Source: Anthropogastromicrobium aceti (GTDB taxonomy: Bacteria > Bacillota > Clostridia > Lachnospirales > Lachnospiraceae). Taken from it: 64,000 nucleotides of DNA. Both the position numbers and the translations under genes were made by a program. Location of the stretch: assembly GCF_025567095.1 (NCBI RefSeq), contig NZ_JAOQJH010000016.1. The stretch is one strand, 5' to 3'. Each line of letters begins with the position of its first letter. Within the stretch, counting starts at the first letter, position 1. The notes under the pieces were generated by a model that searched no databases, was not told where the DNA came from, and saw only the letters and a list, made by a program, of their open reading frames with translations. Below are positions 9,323 to 18,500 of the stretch, piece by piece.

Positions 9323-9366
9323 AATTTTACATCCTTCTTTATATTTTCTCGAATTGCTTCGACAAA

Positions 9367-9395
9367 AGTATACCATAAATTATTTATCATGACAA
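9367..9395 (-). promoter_or_regulatory. Promoter of the debranching enzyme-nth pair
   Basis: Minus strand TTGTCA (9390-9395), a 17-base spacer, then TATACT (9367-9372), about 45 bases before the ATG at 9322. Close to the sigma-A consensus. Confidence 0.75.
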
Positions 9396-9442
9396 TGGAC
9401 ACAGACTGAAGAAAAAATTATATTTTTCCAGCCTGTGTCCAT
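9395..9442. terminator. Hairpin after the heparinase-like gene; T-run faces the plus strand
   Basis: ATGGACACAG and CTGTGTCCAT form a 10-bp stem around an A/T-rich loop. The T-rich tail (CATATTTTTTT) follows on the plus strand, whereas on the gene strand the hairpin is preceded by A residues and not followed by T. It may act on both strands or mainly block antisense transcription. Confidence 0.5.
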
Positions 9443-9454
9443 CATATTTTTTTA

Positions 9455-11488
9455 TTAGTTTGTTATTATTCGTTCAATCTTTTTTCCGTCTGCCTGAACA
9501 ACACAAATGGTTACACCATCTTCACGCTGCTCAAATGTCACCTTCTCTATTGGGCAATTTGTATCTTTTTTGTATGTCTGAATTTGCTTTTCTGATGCAC
9601 TCGCAATCACATGTGCAAATACAGCCTTTGGTCCATTTGCGCGTTCAATTCTATAATTGATATCTGAAATGGATGGATTATCCGGACCCTTTCCAATAAA
9701 AACATTTTGTCCGTTATCCATACCATATACCCATGTCAGCACATCATCATCACGGTATATGGTCTGTACAACATTTTTCTCATTTTCCTTCGTCGTCTCT
9801 GTCTGAATCTGTATCATGGAATGCAAATGCTTATACGGCTTCTTGTCTGAGAAACTAGCAACTTCTTTTCCACTTGGACCGCTGACAACGCTGCCTGAAA
9901 AATGCATTACCCAATCTGCTGTTTTTCCCTGCGGTATTCCATCTACGAAGAATACTTCGGCAAACCACTCTTGTGCCCAAAGAATAGTGCGTTTCATTGT
10001 AACTGTCCGATACGCATCTTCATCCCACTGGACAATAGTAAAGCTGTCTGGCATCTTGTAAGGTGCAGTCCAGTCAGCTTTTGCCTCCAGACATACAATT
10101 CCATCGTTTTCTTCCCACTTTGTCAAAACACCATTGGCTGGTGCCTGATTGTTTCCTTCAATATTGACAGTATTATGTGAACCTGTATTCTTGTAATAAT
10201 CATAATGCATCAGTGCACCATAGCCAGTTGTTCCAAGGTCTGGTGCTATACGTTTTCCAAATGCCTCATAGCTAATATCAAGACGATCATAGTGATCATG
10301 CTCACCACCATAGCAGTCATGCTTAAATAATAGATAGCGTCCATCCTTTCCACGAAGGATTGAGTTGCCGCTTCCCTCTTCTATATGATTTCCTGTCGGA
10401 ACAATATCACAAGTCGGCAGAATATCTACACCATAAATAAATGCTTCTAAATTGTCGCGTGCTTCATCCTTATAAAGCTCCCTAAGCACATATAAAAGCT
10501 TATCGCCTCCGATTTCACGATATGCAAATTCGTAAAGATAATAGATAGAAGACGTATGACCATAATTAGTATCATTCAGCATCGGCACTCTAAAGCCTGG
10601 CTCAATATAGGAAAACAAAAGCTCCATCATTGCCTTGTAATTTGGATGGTGAATGTGACTATGCGGTGTGTGAAGCGCAAATTTTTCATATGCAAAAAAG
10701 CTTGTCAGCGCGTAGAAATGATAACCAAATGCACCTTCAAACCACATATGATTAGAAAGCATACCATGCTCTAACTGATACAGCAGACCATACTTTTCGT
10801 AAACAGCCTCTTTAACAAGCTCCTCTTTGCCAAAGATCAAACCAATAATAGCAATCGCAGAATTAATAATTACCTCATGATTATGCAGCTGCATATGACG
10901 ATGCTCCATCAAAAACTCTGCACCAGGAAGCAGCAAACCATCACGAATTTTTTCCTTCTCCTGTGTACTCATACAAGATTCCAAAAGATCATAAGTAAGT
11001 GCAAAACTTCTCAAAAAATTAGCTTCATCCAGAGTCTGCGCTCCGGCTTTTCCTGGTCCATTATATGGAATATCTCCGTGCACCTCGTAATCTTTATAGT
11101 AAGATGCATACACAAGCATCATCTCTATCGCCTTATCTGCGCAATCCTTTCTCTCTGCTATCTGATACAAAAGTGCCATACGAAATGCAGCTTCATAGTT
11201 TTCCATGCTGACAATCCACCACCAACTCTCATCATAAGGACTGCCAGTCCATATTTTACCGCAGACCGGACAGCGATGTGCCTTAGGACTATGTCGGTTA
11301 AAATCAAGCTTAACTGAACAATCCGGGCAGTAATAATAAAGCGACCAGTTTCCAATTCCTGTCTTTGGAATTAAAAGCGGTTCTTCAAGAATATCCTTTA
11401 CTTCCTCTTCAAGGCGTAAAATTGCCTGTGGGCATTCATTCTTCTTTTTGCGTAAATGCTCAATTTCTTTTTGCGTAAACTGTATCAT
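9455..11488 (-). CDS. Heparinase II/III-like protein (polysaccharide lyase fold)
   Basis: This 677-residue protein has the two-part layout of heparinase II/III-like lyases. An alpha-helical toroid has 'LHNHEVIINSA' and 'MWFEGAFGYHFYAL'. A C-terminal beta domain has 'GGEHDHYDRLDISYEAFG' and 'GSHNTVNIEGNN', the family's metal and substrate sites. Near the N-terminus a CX2C...CX2C pair (C54, C57, C73, C76) looks like a zinc ribbon. No signal peptide is visible, so it should act on imported oligosaccharides. It directly follows the YesMN two-component genes and sugar transporter. I chose the ATG at 11488 because GGAGG lies eight bases upstream; the ATG at 11494 would touch that site. The substrate (uronic-acid-containing glycan) is inferred. 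Confidence 0.8.
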   Translation of the reverse strand: MIQFTQKEIEHLRKKKNECPQAILRLEEEVKDILEEPLLIPKTGIGNWSLYYYCPDCSVKLDFNRHSPKAHRCPVCGKIWTGSPYDESWWWIVSMENYEAAFRMALLYQIAERKDCADKAIEMMLVYASYYKDYEVHGDIPYNGPGKAGAQTLDEANFLRSFALTYDLLESCMSTQEKEKIRDGLLLPGAEFLMEHRHMQLHNHEVIINSAIAIIGLIFGKEELVKEAVYEKYGLLYQLEHGMLSNHMWFEGAFGYHFYALTSFFAYEKFALHTPHSHIHHPNYKAMMELLFSYIEPGFRVPMLNDTNYGHTSSIYYLYEFAYREIGGDKLLYVLRELYKDEARDNLEAFIYGVDILPTCDIVPTGNHIEEGSGNSILRGKDGRYLLFKHDCYGGEHDHYDRLDISYEAFGKRIAPDLGTTGYGALMHYDYYKNTGSHNTVNIEGNNQAPANGVLTKWEENDGIVCLEAKADWTAPYKMPDSFTIVQWDEDAYRTVTMKRTILWAQEWFAEVFFVDGIPQGKTADWVMHFSGSVVSGPSGKEVASFSDKKPYKHLHSMIQIQTETTKENEKNVVQTIYRDDDVLTWVYGMDNGQNVFIGKGPDNPSISDINYRIERANGPKAVFAHVIASASEKQIQTYKKDTNCPIEKVTFEQREDGVTICVVQADGKKIERIITN

Positions 11489-11490
11489 GA

Positions 11491-13092
11491 TCATTCCTCC
11501 ACAATTCGCTTATATTCTGTTGGTGTACATCCATAAAATTTCTTAAAGCTGCTGGCAAAATATCGCTGATCTTCATACCCACATTCTTGCGCGATTTCCT
11601 GTATTTTTAGCGATGTATTTTTAAGCAAGCTTCCAGCAAGCTCCATTCGTTTTCGGATAATATATTCACTTATCGTTTCATTTAAAATTTGTTTAAAAAC
11701 CTGTCTAACATAACTAGTACTAAAATGAATTTGTGACGCAATCCACTCCTGATCCATTCCAGCATAGCCAATATTGGCATCAATCAAATTTCGAATCATT
11801 TCCGTCACATTTTCAGCCTTTGTCTCTTCCAGACTGCTGCTTGCAATGCTGCAATAACGTATAATTGATTCCTCAAGCAATTCCTTCATATCAGCCAAAC
11901 TTCCATAGCGAAGTCTTCGCCCCGTCATCTCTAACGCCTGTTCATACTCCCGCTTATGACTTGTCTTTTCCATATCATTTTGTATATCGTAAATTAACTC
12001 CGCAATAGATGCACATATATAATCATTTTTCTTATCAGCAAGTGCCGCGTAGCTTTTAATCAATCCAGTAAGATTTGAAAGCGCTTCCTGCTGCTGCCCT
12101 GTCCTCACGCACAAACGAATTTGATTTTTCCAAAAACGAATTTGATTTTTTGTTTCACTCTCAAGGTTTTGCTTCTTTTCTTCTTTTTGGTATATCTTGA
12201 TTTTGTCACATACATCTACCATACCACGCCATACTGACTGTGCCTCCCGGTATGATTGATAAACTTCATTAAGCGTACGATACGGCGATCCCAACGCACC
12301 TGTCAGCCGAATTTGATAATATTTTTTTAAGCTTTGCTGAATATGTGCAAGTCCTTCAACAATTCTTCTTTGTGCAATATCAGCATGTGTTCCATTAGCA
12401 CTCCAAAAAACGGCAAGTGATTTCTTGTCAAAGCTGACTGCATACATTGAAAGCTCTGATGAAAAATATTGATCTCGGATCATTTCCAGAAATTCTTCCA
12501 CCTTATTCTGGTTGGCAAAATCCCATTTACTTTGTTCCAATTTTAAAATTCCTGCTACATACCATGATGCATCAGTTTTTATTCCACTATCCTTCCATAA
12601 GTCCATCTTTTCCTGACTGCCCTCAAGAATATCTTTTAAAACAGTTTCCTGCATAAGCGCATTGCGGCTCTGTGCCAAATTTTCAAGCATTTCCATATTT
12701 TGAAGAAGCACCCTTTGGCTATCTAGTTCACGAATAATCTTTTCCAATTCGTTTTTGATGTCTTTTGGAAGAAAAGGTTTCAATAAATAATTTTGTACGC
12801 CTAATGCAATGGCCTGTCTTGCATAATCAAATTCATCATATCCACTGATTATAAGATTTTTGCTCTCTATTCCATTTTCTCTCATTTTACGAATTAATTC
12901 CAGACCATTTAAAAATGGCATTGCAATATCAGTAATCACAATATCTGGTTTTAATTTAAGCGCTAATTCTAACGCTTCTCTGCCATCACCTGCTACTGCT
13001 GCCACCTCCAGATCAAGCGGCAATTTGCTAATATTTTTAGCAAGCAAGTCACGTACTTTTTCTTCATCATCTGCAATTAAAATCTGATACAT
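11491..13092 (-). CDS. YesN-type response regulator with AraC DNA-binding domain
   Basis: The 533-residue protein has an N-terminal receiver domain with acidic pocket D8, D9 and phospho-acceptor D55 ('IVITDIAMPF'), and the 'NYLLKPFLPKDI' lysine near residue 105. A long helical linker follows. The last 100 residues are a double helix-turn-helix of AraC type ('FSTSYVRQVFKQ', 'IQEIAQECGYEDQRYFASS', 'YGCTPTEYKR'). It pairs with the YesM kinase upstream, overlapping it by 16 bases. Such pairs sense extracellular oligosaccharides and switch on the adjacent transporter; the neighbouring ABC genes are the expected targets. Confidence 0.93.
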   Translation of the reverse strand: MYQILIADDEEKVRDLLAKNISKLPLDLEVAAVAGDGREALELALKLKPDIVITDIAMPFLNGLELIRKMRENGIESKNLIISGYDEFDYARQAIALGVQNYLLKPFLPKDIKNELEKIIRELDSQRVLLQNMEMLENLAQSRNALMQETVLKDILEGSQEKMDLWKDSGIKTDASWYVAGILKLEQSKWDFANQNKVEEFLEMIRDQYFSSELSMYAVSFDKKSLAVFWSANGTHADIAQRRIVEGLAHIQQSLKKYYQIRLTGALGSPYRTLNEVYQSYREAQSVWRGMVDVCDKIKIYQKEEKKQNLESETKNQIRFWKNQIRLCVRTGQQQEALSNLTGLIKSYAALADKKNDYICASIAELIYDIQNDMEKTSHKREYEQALEMTGRRLRYGSLADMKELLEESIIRYCSIASSSLEETKAENVTEMIRNLIDANIGYAGMDQEWIASQIHFSTSYVRQVFKQILNETISEYIIRKRMELAGSLLKNTSLKIQEIAQECGYEDQRYFASSFKKFYGCTPTEYKRIVEE

Positions 13093-14924
13093 ATCTCATT
13101 CCCCGCTTTCACTGCTGGAAGTGTCAGAATTGCCTTTGTCCATTCTCCTTCCTCACTCTCATATAAAAGACCATACTGCTCGCCATAATATAGTCTGATT
13201 CGCTCATTAACATTAAAGATTCCATATCCATCAGCCGAATTAGTCTCTCCGTTTGCAAGCGAATAGTTGATTTTTTTTAACATATCACAAGCAATTCCCA
13301 AGCCATTGTCCCACACACTAATTTGCAGTCTGTCATTACCTTCATCTATATGTATTAGCTGTGCACGGATATGAATCCATCCTGCCTGTGCTTTTTCCTT
13401 AATTCCATGGTAGATTGAGTTTTCCGCCAAAGGCTGTAAAATCAGTTTTAAAACCTTATATTCCATAAGAGAAGAATCTACCTCAATATCATAATTCAAT
13501 TTTTCACCATAACGAATACTCTGAATCTCAAGATAGCTAGTAACATGCTCTATCTCTTCGCGAAGTGAAATCACCTCTTCACCTTTACTTAGGCTAATCC
13601 TGAAAAAACGTCCTAATGAGCTTGATAAAATACTGATCTCTTCTTCTCCCTTATCAGCTGCCTGCCATGTAATTGCATTTAATGTGTTATACAAAAAATG
13701 TGGATTAATCTGTGCCTGCAGTGCCTTTAATTCTGCCTTTCTTTTTTGCTTTTGAACCTCTGCTACAAAATCACGCTCCCTCTTCAGTTCCTGAATTGTC
13801 TCATCCTGCTTTTTAACAAGACGTTCAATCTCATCCAGCATACAGTTAAAACTTCTCGCTAGACTTCCAACCTCATCCTGATATGGATAAAAGAATCTAA
13901 CTTCGAAATCACCGCCCTGAACAATACTCATTCGTTTTTCTAAACGCGTAAGTGCTGCTGTAAGGCTGTTTGATACAAGCAGCAGAGCGACAAATGCTGC
14001 CAGAAAAATGATCACAGTAAATTCTGCAATGAGTACACGCAGGCTTTGCAAACTTCCCAATAGAGAATCTCTTGAACGAAGTCCAAATATCCTCCAGCCT
14101 GTTGTATCAAGTGTATCTGAAAACACTAAATATTTAATCTTATCCTGCTCATATGTGCTGTCTGTCGCACTTCCATTTTTTACAGATGGCTTTGCAATTT
14201 CAATTAATTTTTTTGTATTTACACCATCTGAGCCAGCTAACAGTTCTCCATTTTCATTTACAATTAAAAGCTGATCAAAGTAACCATATTTTCCAGATAA
14301 TATGCGGTCTAGTTCTATTTTTTTGAGCTGCACAACTAAATACTGATAACCACCGTGATAATAACCATCAAGTGTAAAACGACGCACATAAGGAATCACA
14401 TCGTCTTCGTCCTTAAAAATCTCATCTTTCTGCGTTGGAAACCATTGTACTGCTAAAACACCTTGTTCTTGATATGCCTGATAAAATTTTGATGTTTTAA
14501 AATCAAATGACCAATTGCGCATCCTGATAAAATTTTCAAAATCACCTTTATCTGTGTAAATATAGGAGGAATGCACCAACGATTCTCCACTCTCCAGATC
14601 CTTTAAAAAGCTGGCTGCCTCTCCAAGCGCCTTTACTCTATTTTTTTCATCTGGTTTATTAAGATAATTAACCATCGTGCGCATAAATGTTGTATTGGAA
14701 ACCAGACCGCGCACACGCATCTCAACTGCATTCAAACGCAGATCAAGTGTATCAGTCAGCTGCGTCAGAACATCTTCAGCACCTGCCTTAAAATTTTTTT
14801 CCACATCCTGCGCTGCATAATGATAATACGTAATACCACCAACCGTTGCTGTAACAAAAAACAAAGCGCCAACGATAAAGAGAATTTTACTTTTAAACTT
14901 CAAATTGTTTAGGAATCTTTTCAC
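13077..14924 (-). CDS. YesM-type sensor histidine kinase
   Basis: The 615-residue membrane kinase has TM1 at about 12-32, an extracellular sensor domain of about 260 residues (Cache-like), TM2 at about 300-320, and a HAMP segment. The kinase region has the phospho-acceptor His (H409) in 'QAQINPHFLYNTLNAI' and a HATPase domain with 'LILQPLAENSIYHG' and 'VWDNGLGI'. This is the LytS/YesM histidine-kinase class. The ATG at 14924 has AGAAGGT upstream. It lies between the permease and its response regulator and presumably detects the sugar handled by the transporter. Confidence 0.93.
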   Translation of the reverse strand: MKRFLNNLKFKSKILFIVGALFFVTATVGGITYYHYAAQDVEKNFKAGAEDVLTQLTDTLDLRLNAVEMRVRGLVSNTTFMRTMVNYLNKPDEKNRVKALGEAASFLKDLESGESLVHSSYIYTDKGDFENFIRMRNWSFDFKTSKFYQAYQEQGVLAVQWFPTQKDEIFKDEDDVIPYVRRFTLDGYYHGGYQYLVVQLKKIELDRILSGKYGYFDQLLIVNENGELLAGSDGVNTKKLIEIAKPSVKNGSATDSTYEQDKIKYLVFSDTLDTTGWRIFGLRSRDSLLGSLQSLRVLIAEFTVIIFLAAFVALLLVSNSLTAALTRLEKRMSIVQGGDFEVRFFYPYQDEVGSLARSFNCMLDEIERLVKKQDETIQELKRERDFVAEVQKQKRKAELKALQAQINPHFLYNTLNAITWQAADKGEEEISILSSSLGRFFRISLSKGEEVISLREEIEHVTSYLEIQSIRYGEKLNYDIEVDSSLMEYKVLKLILQPLAENSIYHGIKEKAQAGWIHIRAQLIHIDEGNDRLQISVWDNGLGIACDMLKKINYSLANGETNSADGYGIFNVNERIRLYYGEQYGLLYESEEGEWTKAILTLPAVKAGNEICIRF

Positions 14925-14961
14925 TTTTTCACCTTCTATTTTTGCTGCTTTCTTTTTCGTT

Positions 14962-14991
14962 ACTATATCACATTTTCCAAATGTTGTCCAA
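14962..14991 (-). promoter_or_regulatory. Possible promoter of the YesMN genes
   Basis: Minus strand TTGGAC (14986-14991), 18-base spacer, TATAGT (14962-14967), about 38 bases before the kinase ATG. Imperfect but well placed. Confidence 0.45.
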
Positions 14992-15008
14992 GATAAGCAT
15001 TAGCATGA

Positions 15009-15875
15009 TCAGCCCTTAACTGCACCAGATGTCAGTCCGGCAATGAACTGCTTATTTGCAAACAGATATACAACAAGAATCGGAATAATCGCAATTGACG
15101 CACCTGCTAACATAATGTGCCATTCTGCTGCTGCATTTACGGAATATTTTAACTGTACAACTGCAACCGTCAGCGTCTTTAACTTTGGTGTTGCAATACT
15201 CATAATCATACTTGTAATATAATCATTCCACGCATTTCTAAAGGAAAAAAGTGCCACTACTGCTAAAATTGGTTTGCTAAGCGGCAGCAAAATTTTTGCA
15301 TACACGCCATAGATACTGCAGCCGTCAATAGTTGCTGCCTCATCTAGTTCCTTGGGAATTCCCTTTGTAAATCCCATAACTAAAAAGACATTAGTCGCCT
15401 GTCCTCCAGTCAGTGCAACAACAAGTGCAAATATCGTTTTATTCAATTTCATTGCACGCATCAGCTCATAAATCGGATACAATGTAACTGACCCCAAAGA
15501 AACAAACATCATCGACATATAAAGACCAAGAATTAGTTTCTTGCCAACAAAATCTCTCCTTGCAAGAATAAATCCAGCAAGCGAACATGTTACTGCTGCA
15601 AGCAATGTAACTGCAAAACTTACAATTACACTATTTAATGTATAATGAGCAAAATCAGCTTCTACAAATGCTCTGTAATAATTTTCAAAATGCCACTCTT
15701 CTGGCAAAAAATGATTTCCCTGCGTCAGCTCAGCATTTGTCTTAAAAGATCCGAGCACTGTGTAAATAACAGGATATAGCGTAAATAGGATCATCGCCGC
15801 CAGAAAAATCCATTTTATTGTGCCAACGCCCATATCGGACGCGGACATGTGTTTTCTTTTTTTCAATTGTTTCAT
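15009..15875 (-). CDS. Carbohydrate ABC transporter permease, MalG/AraQ type
   Basis: The 288-residue inner-membrane protein has six predicted hydrophobic segments. The ATPase-contact EAA loop is 'IPKELDEAATIDGCSIYGV' around residues 175-195, and the end 'NKQFIAGLTSGAVKG' is typical of the CUT1 family. It forms a heterodimer with the next upstream permease. No ATPase gene is present, as is usual in this family, which shares an MsmX-like ATPase encoded elsewhere. The ATG at 15875 has GGGAGG upstream; the gap to the upstream permease is 17 bases. Confidence 0.93.
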   Translation of the reverse strand: MKQLKKRKHMSASDMGVGTIKWIFLAAMILFTLYPVIYTVLGSFKTNAELTQGNHFLPEEWHFENYYRAFVEADFAHYTLNSVIVSFAVTLLAAVTCSLAGFILARRDFVGKKLILGLYMSMMFVSLGSVTLYPIYELMRAMKLNKTIFALVVALTGGQATNVFLVMGFTKGIPKELDEAATIDGCSIYGVYAKILLPLSKPILAVVALFSFRNAWNDYITSMIMSIATPKLKTLTVAVVQLKYSVNAAAEWHIMLAGASIAIIPILVVYLFANKQFIAGLTSGAVKG

Positions 15876-15892
15876 AGCCGCCTCCCAGACTT

Positions 15893-16804
15893 TTAATAAA
15901 TATCATCTAATTTTTTGGATGCCTTCAGATAAAGTATTGTTACAATACCAGTGATTACTGCCGATACTACACTTACTGCAGCTCCATATCCGTACTGCGG
16001 CACCGTGCTTTCTGCTGCAGAAACTGGGAAGAAATAACGATATCCATATAAAGACATTACCATTGTGGAATTTGTAGGACCACCTTCTGTTAATACCATT
16101 ACATTAGTGATATCATGAAAAGCTGATGTGATTGCCAGCATCAGAATAATTTTTAAAATCGGTCCGAGCATAGGAATTATAATATACCATATTGTTTTTA
16201 ATCGGCCTGCTCCGTCAATTCTTGCACTCTCAATTGCATCCTGCGATACCTGCTGGATTCCAGCTATAAAATACACCATGTAATTTCCAACACCACCCCA
16301 AATAGCTGTAATAATAAGTGTCTGCATTGCATGATCTTTTCCAAGCCAGTTAATTGGTCTGTTTATGATATGTACACTCATAAGCATCTTATTAACTTCT
16401 CCATTATAGGCATTAAATAATAAATAAAAAACAAGTCCCATAACGGCTGAACTCATGATAGTTGGCAGAAAAATGATGCTCTGTGCCACGCTGTTTCCTT
16501 TTGTCTGCTTGTTTAACAAAAAGGCAAGAAAAAAAGCTAGCGGAATAATAAAGACTATTTTTCCAAAACCATATACAAATGTATTTGCAACACTTTTCCA
16601 ATAAACACTGTCACGAAATACACGTGCTAGATTTTCAAAGCCGACAAAACGCGGCTCTCCTGTACCATAGCCTCCATACTGATAAAATACATATTTTAAT
16701 GCCCAAACAACAGGATAAAGCGTACAAACAATAAATAAAATCAGATTTGGCAACAGGAAAGAATATGCCTGCAAATTTTGTTTTATTTTTCTTTTTTTAT
16801 TCAT
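15893..16804 (-). CDS. Carbohydrate ABC transporter permease, MalF/UgpA type
   Basis: This 303-residue CUT1 permease opens with a charged MNKKRKIKQNL leader and TM1 'YSFLLPNLILFIVCTLYPVV'. The EAA loop is 'VSQDAIESARIDGAGRLKTI' around 185-205. It is the partner of the MalG-type permease downstream. A leaky-looking terminator (16822-16853) separates it from the binding-protein gene, which would give more binding protein than permease. The ATG has GGAGA upstream. Confidence 0.93.
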   Translation of the reverse strand: MNKKRKIKQNLQAYSFLLPNLILFIVCTLYPVVWALKYVFYQYGGYGTGEPRFVGFENLARVFRDSVYWKSVANTFVYGFGKIVFIIPLAFFLAFLLNKQTKGNSVAQSIIFLPTIMSSAVMGLVFYLLFNAYNGEVNKMLMSVHIINRPINWLGKDHAMQTLIITAIWGGVGNYMVYFIAGIQQVSQDAIESARIDGAGRLKTIWYIIIPMLGPILKIILMLAITSAFHDITNVMVLTEGGPTNSTMVMSLYGYRYFFPVSAAESTVPQYGYGAAVSVVSAVITGIVTILYLKASKKLDDIY

Positions 16805-16821
16805 AAAGTTATTTCTCCTAT

Positions 16822-16853
16822 TAAAAATAGGGCCGCTTCAAATGAAGCAGCCC
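16822..16853 (-). terminator. Intra-operon terminator between binding protein and permeases
   Basis: Minus strand GGGCTGCTTC and GAAGCGGCCC form a 10-bp stem with one T-G pair and a 4-base loop, followed by TATTTTTA. The position right after the binding-protein stop is common for partial termination in sugar ABC operons. Confidence 0.7.
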
Positions 16854-16860
16854 CTTCTTC

Positions 16861-18240
16861 TTACTGTAATGTCGGATTCATCGGATCATAATTTTCGATC
16901 TTAATTTCATATCCAGTGCCATTTTCGATTGCTTCCTGATAAGCTTTGTTATAGCGGTCTGTCAAATCCTGAAGAGTTGATTCAATATCTGCGCCTCCAT
17001 AATAAATGGATTCACAAGTCTTAAACATATCCTCACCCTCTACGATCATTCCAGATGTAAATGCACTGTGCGGCGGCTTCGGAAGAAGTGCATCGGTCTC
17101 AGGATTAATCTTAAGCCATTCCTTGTTCTTGAAGTCATCACTTGGCTCTGCTTTCTCAAGAATTGTTGGAATAATACTTACGCCATATCCGCCTTCATAA
17201 TATCCAACCAGATAATCCTCTGTTGTAAAAATATCATGGTAAACCTGGTATGCTTTCTCCAGATTCTCACTCTTTGCATTTAATAAATAGCCGCTGGTTC
17301 CGCTGAAATACTGCTTTCCCAGTTTCTTTCCGCCAACTGTTGGAATAGGTGCACAATCCCATTTGTCTGAATCCATCGGGAACTGATTTGCGTAAACACC
17401 TGGCTCAGCATGGCTATAAGACATATACATACCAATCTTTCCTGCTGCAAACTGAGTACGAAGCGGATCAATATCAAGAGATTCGCATCCTGGGAATGCA
17501 CATTCATCTGATAAAAGCTCTGTCCAAAGCTTAAGCTCATCTGCCCATGTGGTAAAATCATACTCGCCCTTTTCAAAATCATAACCCATTGGTGCTCCAG
17601 TTTCACTCTGAAGTCCAACGATCATAGAACGATTAAGACCTGAGCTTGCACTCTTCATGTTCTCTGCAAATCCATAGATTCCTTCGCCAGCCAGCTCAGA
17701 GGTGATCAGTTTCGCATCCTCAACCATCTCCTCAAGTGTTTCCGGTGGATTTTCGATTCCAACCCTGTCAAAGATTTCTTTGTTGTAGAACAAACGACAT
17801 GTAGTTCCTGTTGTCGGAATAAAATAAAGCTTTCCGTCAAACTCATTATATCCTTCATGGATAACATCTTTAAACATTTCCTTCATGTCATCATCCATAA
17901 ATTCATATAAATCTGCCCACTGATCTTCGCCGATGTACTTATCAAACATCTCATCCTGGAATACAAGAATATCTGGCATTTCTCCGCTCTGTACAGCCAT
18001 ATCAACTGCCTGTGTATAATTATCTGTGTACAGCTGATAATTTACTTCAATGTTATCAGTATTGTTTTCGTTGTACTCATCAACCTTCTTCTGTACATAA
18101 TCAGCATCATGACGATCCTTTGACCAAATATTAATGACCGTCTTTTCCTCATCTGCCATTGCAGACTGTGGCATTGCTGCTAACGCTGTCATAGCCATCA
18201 AGCCGGCTGTTGCAAGTGCACTCATTCTCTTTCCCTTCAT
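16861..18240 (-). CDS. Extracellular sugar-binding protein of the CUT1 ABC transporter
   Basis: The 459-residue solute-binding protein (SBP family 1) has an N-terminal export signal MKGKRMSALATAGLMAMTAL ending 'QSAMA' before 'DEEKTVINIWSKDRHDADYV'. Typical fold segments include 'NIEVNYQLY', 'MPDILVFQDEMF' and 'KLYFIPTTGTTCRLFYNKEIF'. The signal peptide contains no Cys, so there is no lipobox; most Gram-positive binding proteins are lipoproteins, so this is odd. The start at 18240 has GGAGG eight bases upstream; an ATG at 18255 overlaps that site and is unlikely. It is first gene of the transporter unit. Confidence 0.93.
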   Translation of the reverse strand: MKGKRMSALATAGLMAMTALAAMPQSAMADEEKTVINIWSKDRHDADYVQKKVDEYNENNTDNIEVNYQLYTDNYTQAVDMAVQSGEMPDILVFQDEMFDKYIGEDQWADLYEFMDDDMKEMFKDVIHEGYNEFDGKLYFIPTTGTTCRLFYNKEIFDRVGIENPPETLEEMVEDAKLITSELAGEGIYGFAENMKSASSGLNRSMIVGLQSETGAPMGYDFEKGEYDFTTWADELKLWTELLSDECAFPGCESLDIDPLRTQFAAGKIGMYMSYSHAEPGVYANQFPMDSDKWDCAPIPTVGGKKLGKQYFSGTSGYLLNAKSENLEKAYQVYHDIFTTEDYLVGYYEGGYGVSIIPTILEKAEPSDDFKNKEWLKINPETDALLPKPPHSAFTSGMIVEGEDMFKTCESIYYGGADIESTLQDLTDRYNKAYQEAIENGTGYEIKIENYDPMNPTLQ

Positions 18241-18271
18241 TTTTAATACCTCCATCTTTTATTGTGTTTTT

Positions 18272-18277
18272 ATTATA
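18272..18277 (-). promoter_or_regulatory. -10 element of the binding-protein operon, with flanking inverted repeat
   Basis: TATAAT on the minus strand about 32 bases before the binding-protein ATG. No good -35 box is present, which suits an activated promoter. Upstream, ATTCGAT (18281-18287) and ATCGAAT (18300-18306) form an inverted repeat over the -35 region, a possible operator. Confidence 0.55.
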
Positions 18278-18354
18278 CCAATTCGATATCAGAAAGAGAA
18301 TCGAATATTTGACAGAGGAATGTTCAAAATTCGCGTTACCGTTCACGTGTTATG

Positions 18355-18380
18355 CTAGCTGTCTTAGTGAACTAGCTGTC
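18355..18380. promoter_or_regulatory. 9-bp direct repeats with 17-base period upstream of the transporter promoter
   Basis: CTAGCTGTC occurs at 18355-18363 and again at 18372-18380. Direct repeats at about 17-base period are typical of AraC-family sites, and the AraC-type regulator YesN is encoded in the same cluster. The sites are centred about 95-110 bases before the inferred transcription start. Binding is inferred. Confidence 0.4.
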
Positions 18381-18425
18381 TCAGCAATTTGAGCTAATAA
18401 ATTTCGTACACTATTTTTGCGCACT

Positions 18426-18462
18426 AAAAAGCGGGCATCTTTTCTTCTTTTTTGATGCCCGC
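18426..18462 (-). terminator. Rho-independent terminator of the minigene-array RNA
   Basis: GCGGGCATC and GATGCCCGC form a perfect 9-bp stem around a purine-rich 14-base loop, followed on the minus strand by TTTTTAGT. It ends the 18426-19043 transcript before the binding-protein promoter. Confidence 0.85.
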
Positions 18463-18464
18463 TG

Positions 18465-18500
18465 TCAAACTATTTCATCCATCGGATTTTACCTCTTTCA
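18465..18500 (-). repeat. Minigene repeat copy 5 (divergent)
   Basis: GAGG (18492-18495), nine bases, ATG at 18480-18482, then GAT GAA ATA GTT and TGA. The core reads GAGGTAAAATCCGATGG, the most diverged copy and the only one with five sense codons. Confidence 0.55.
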
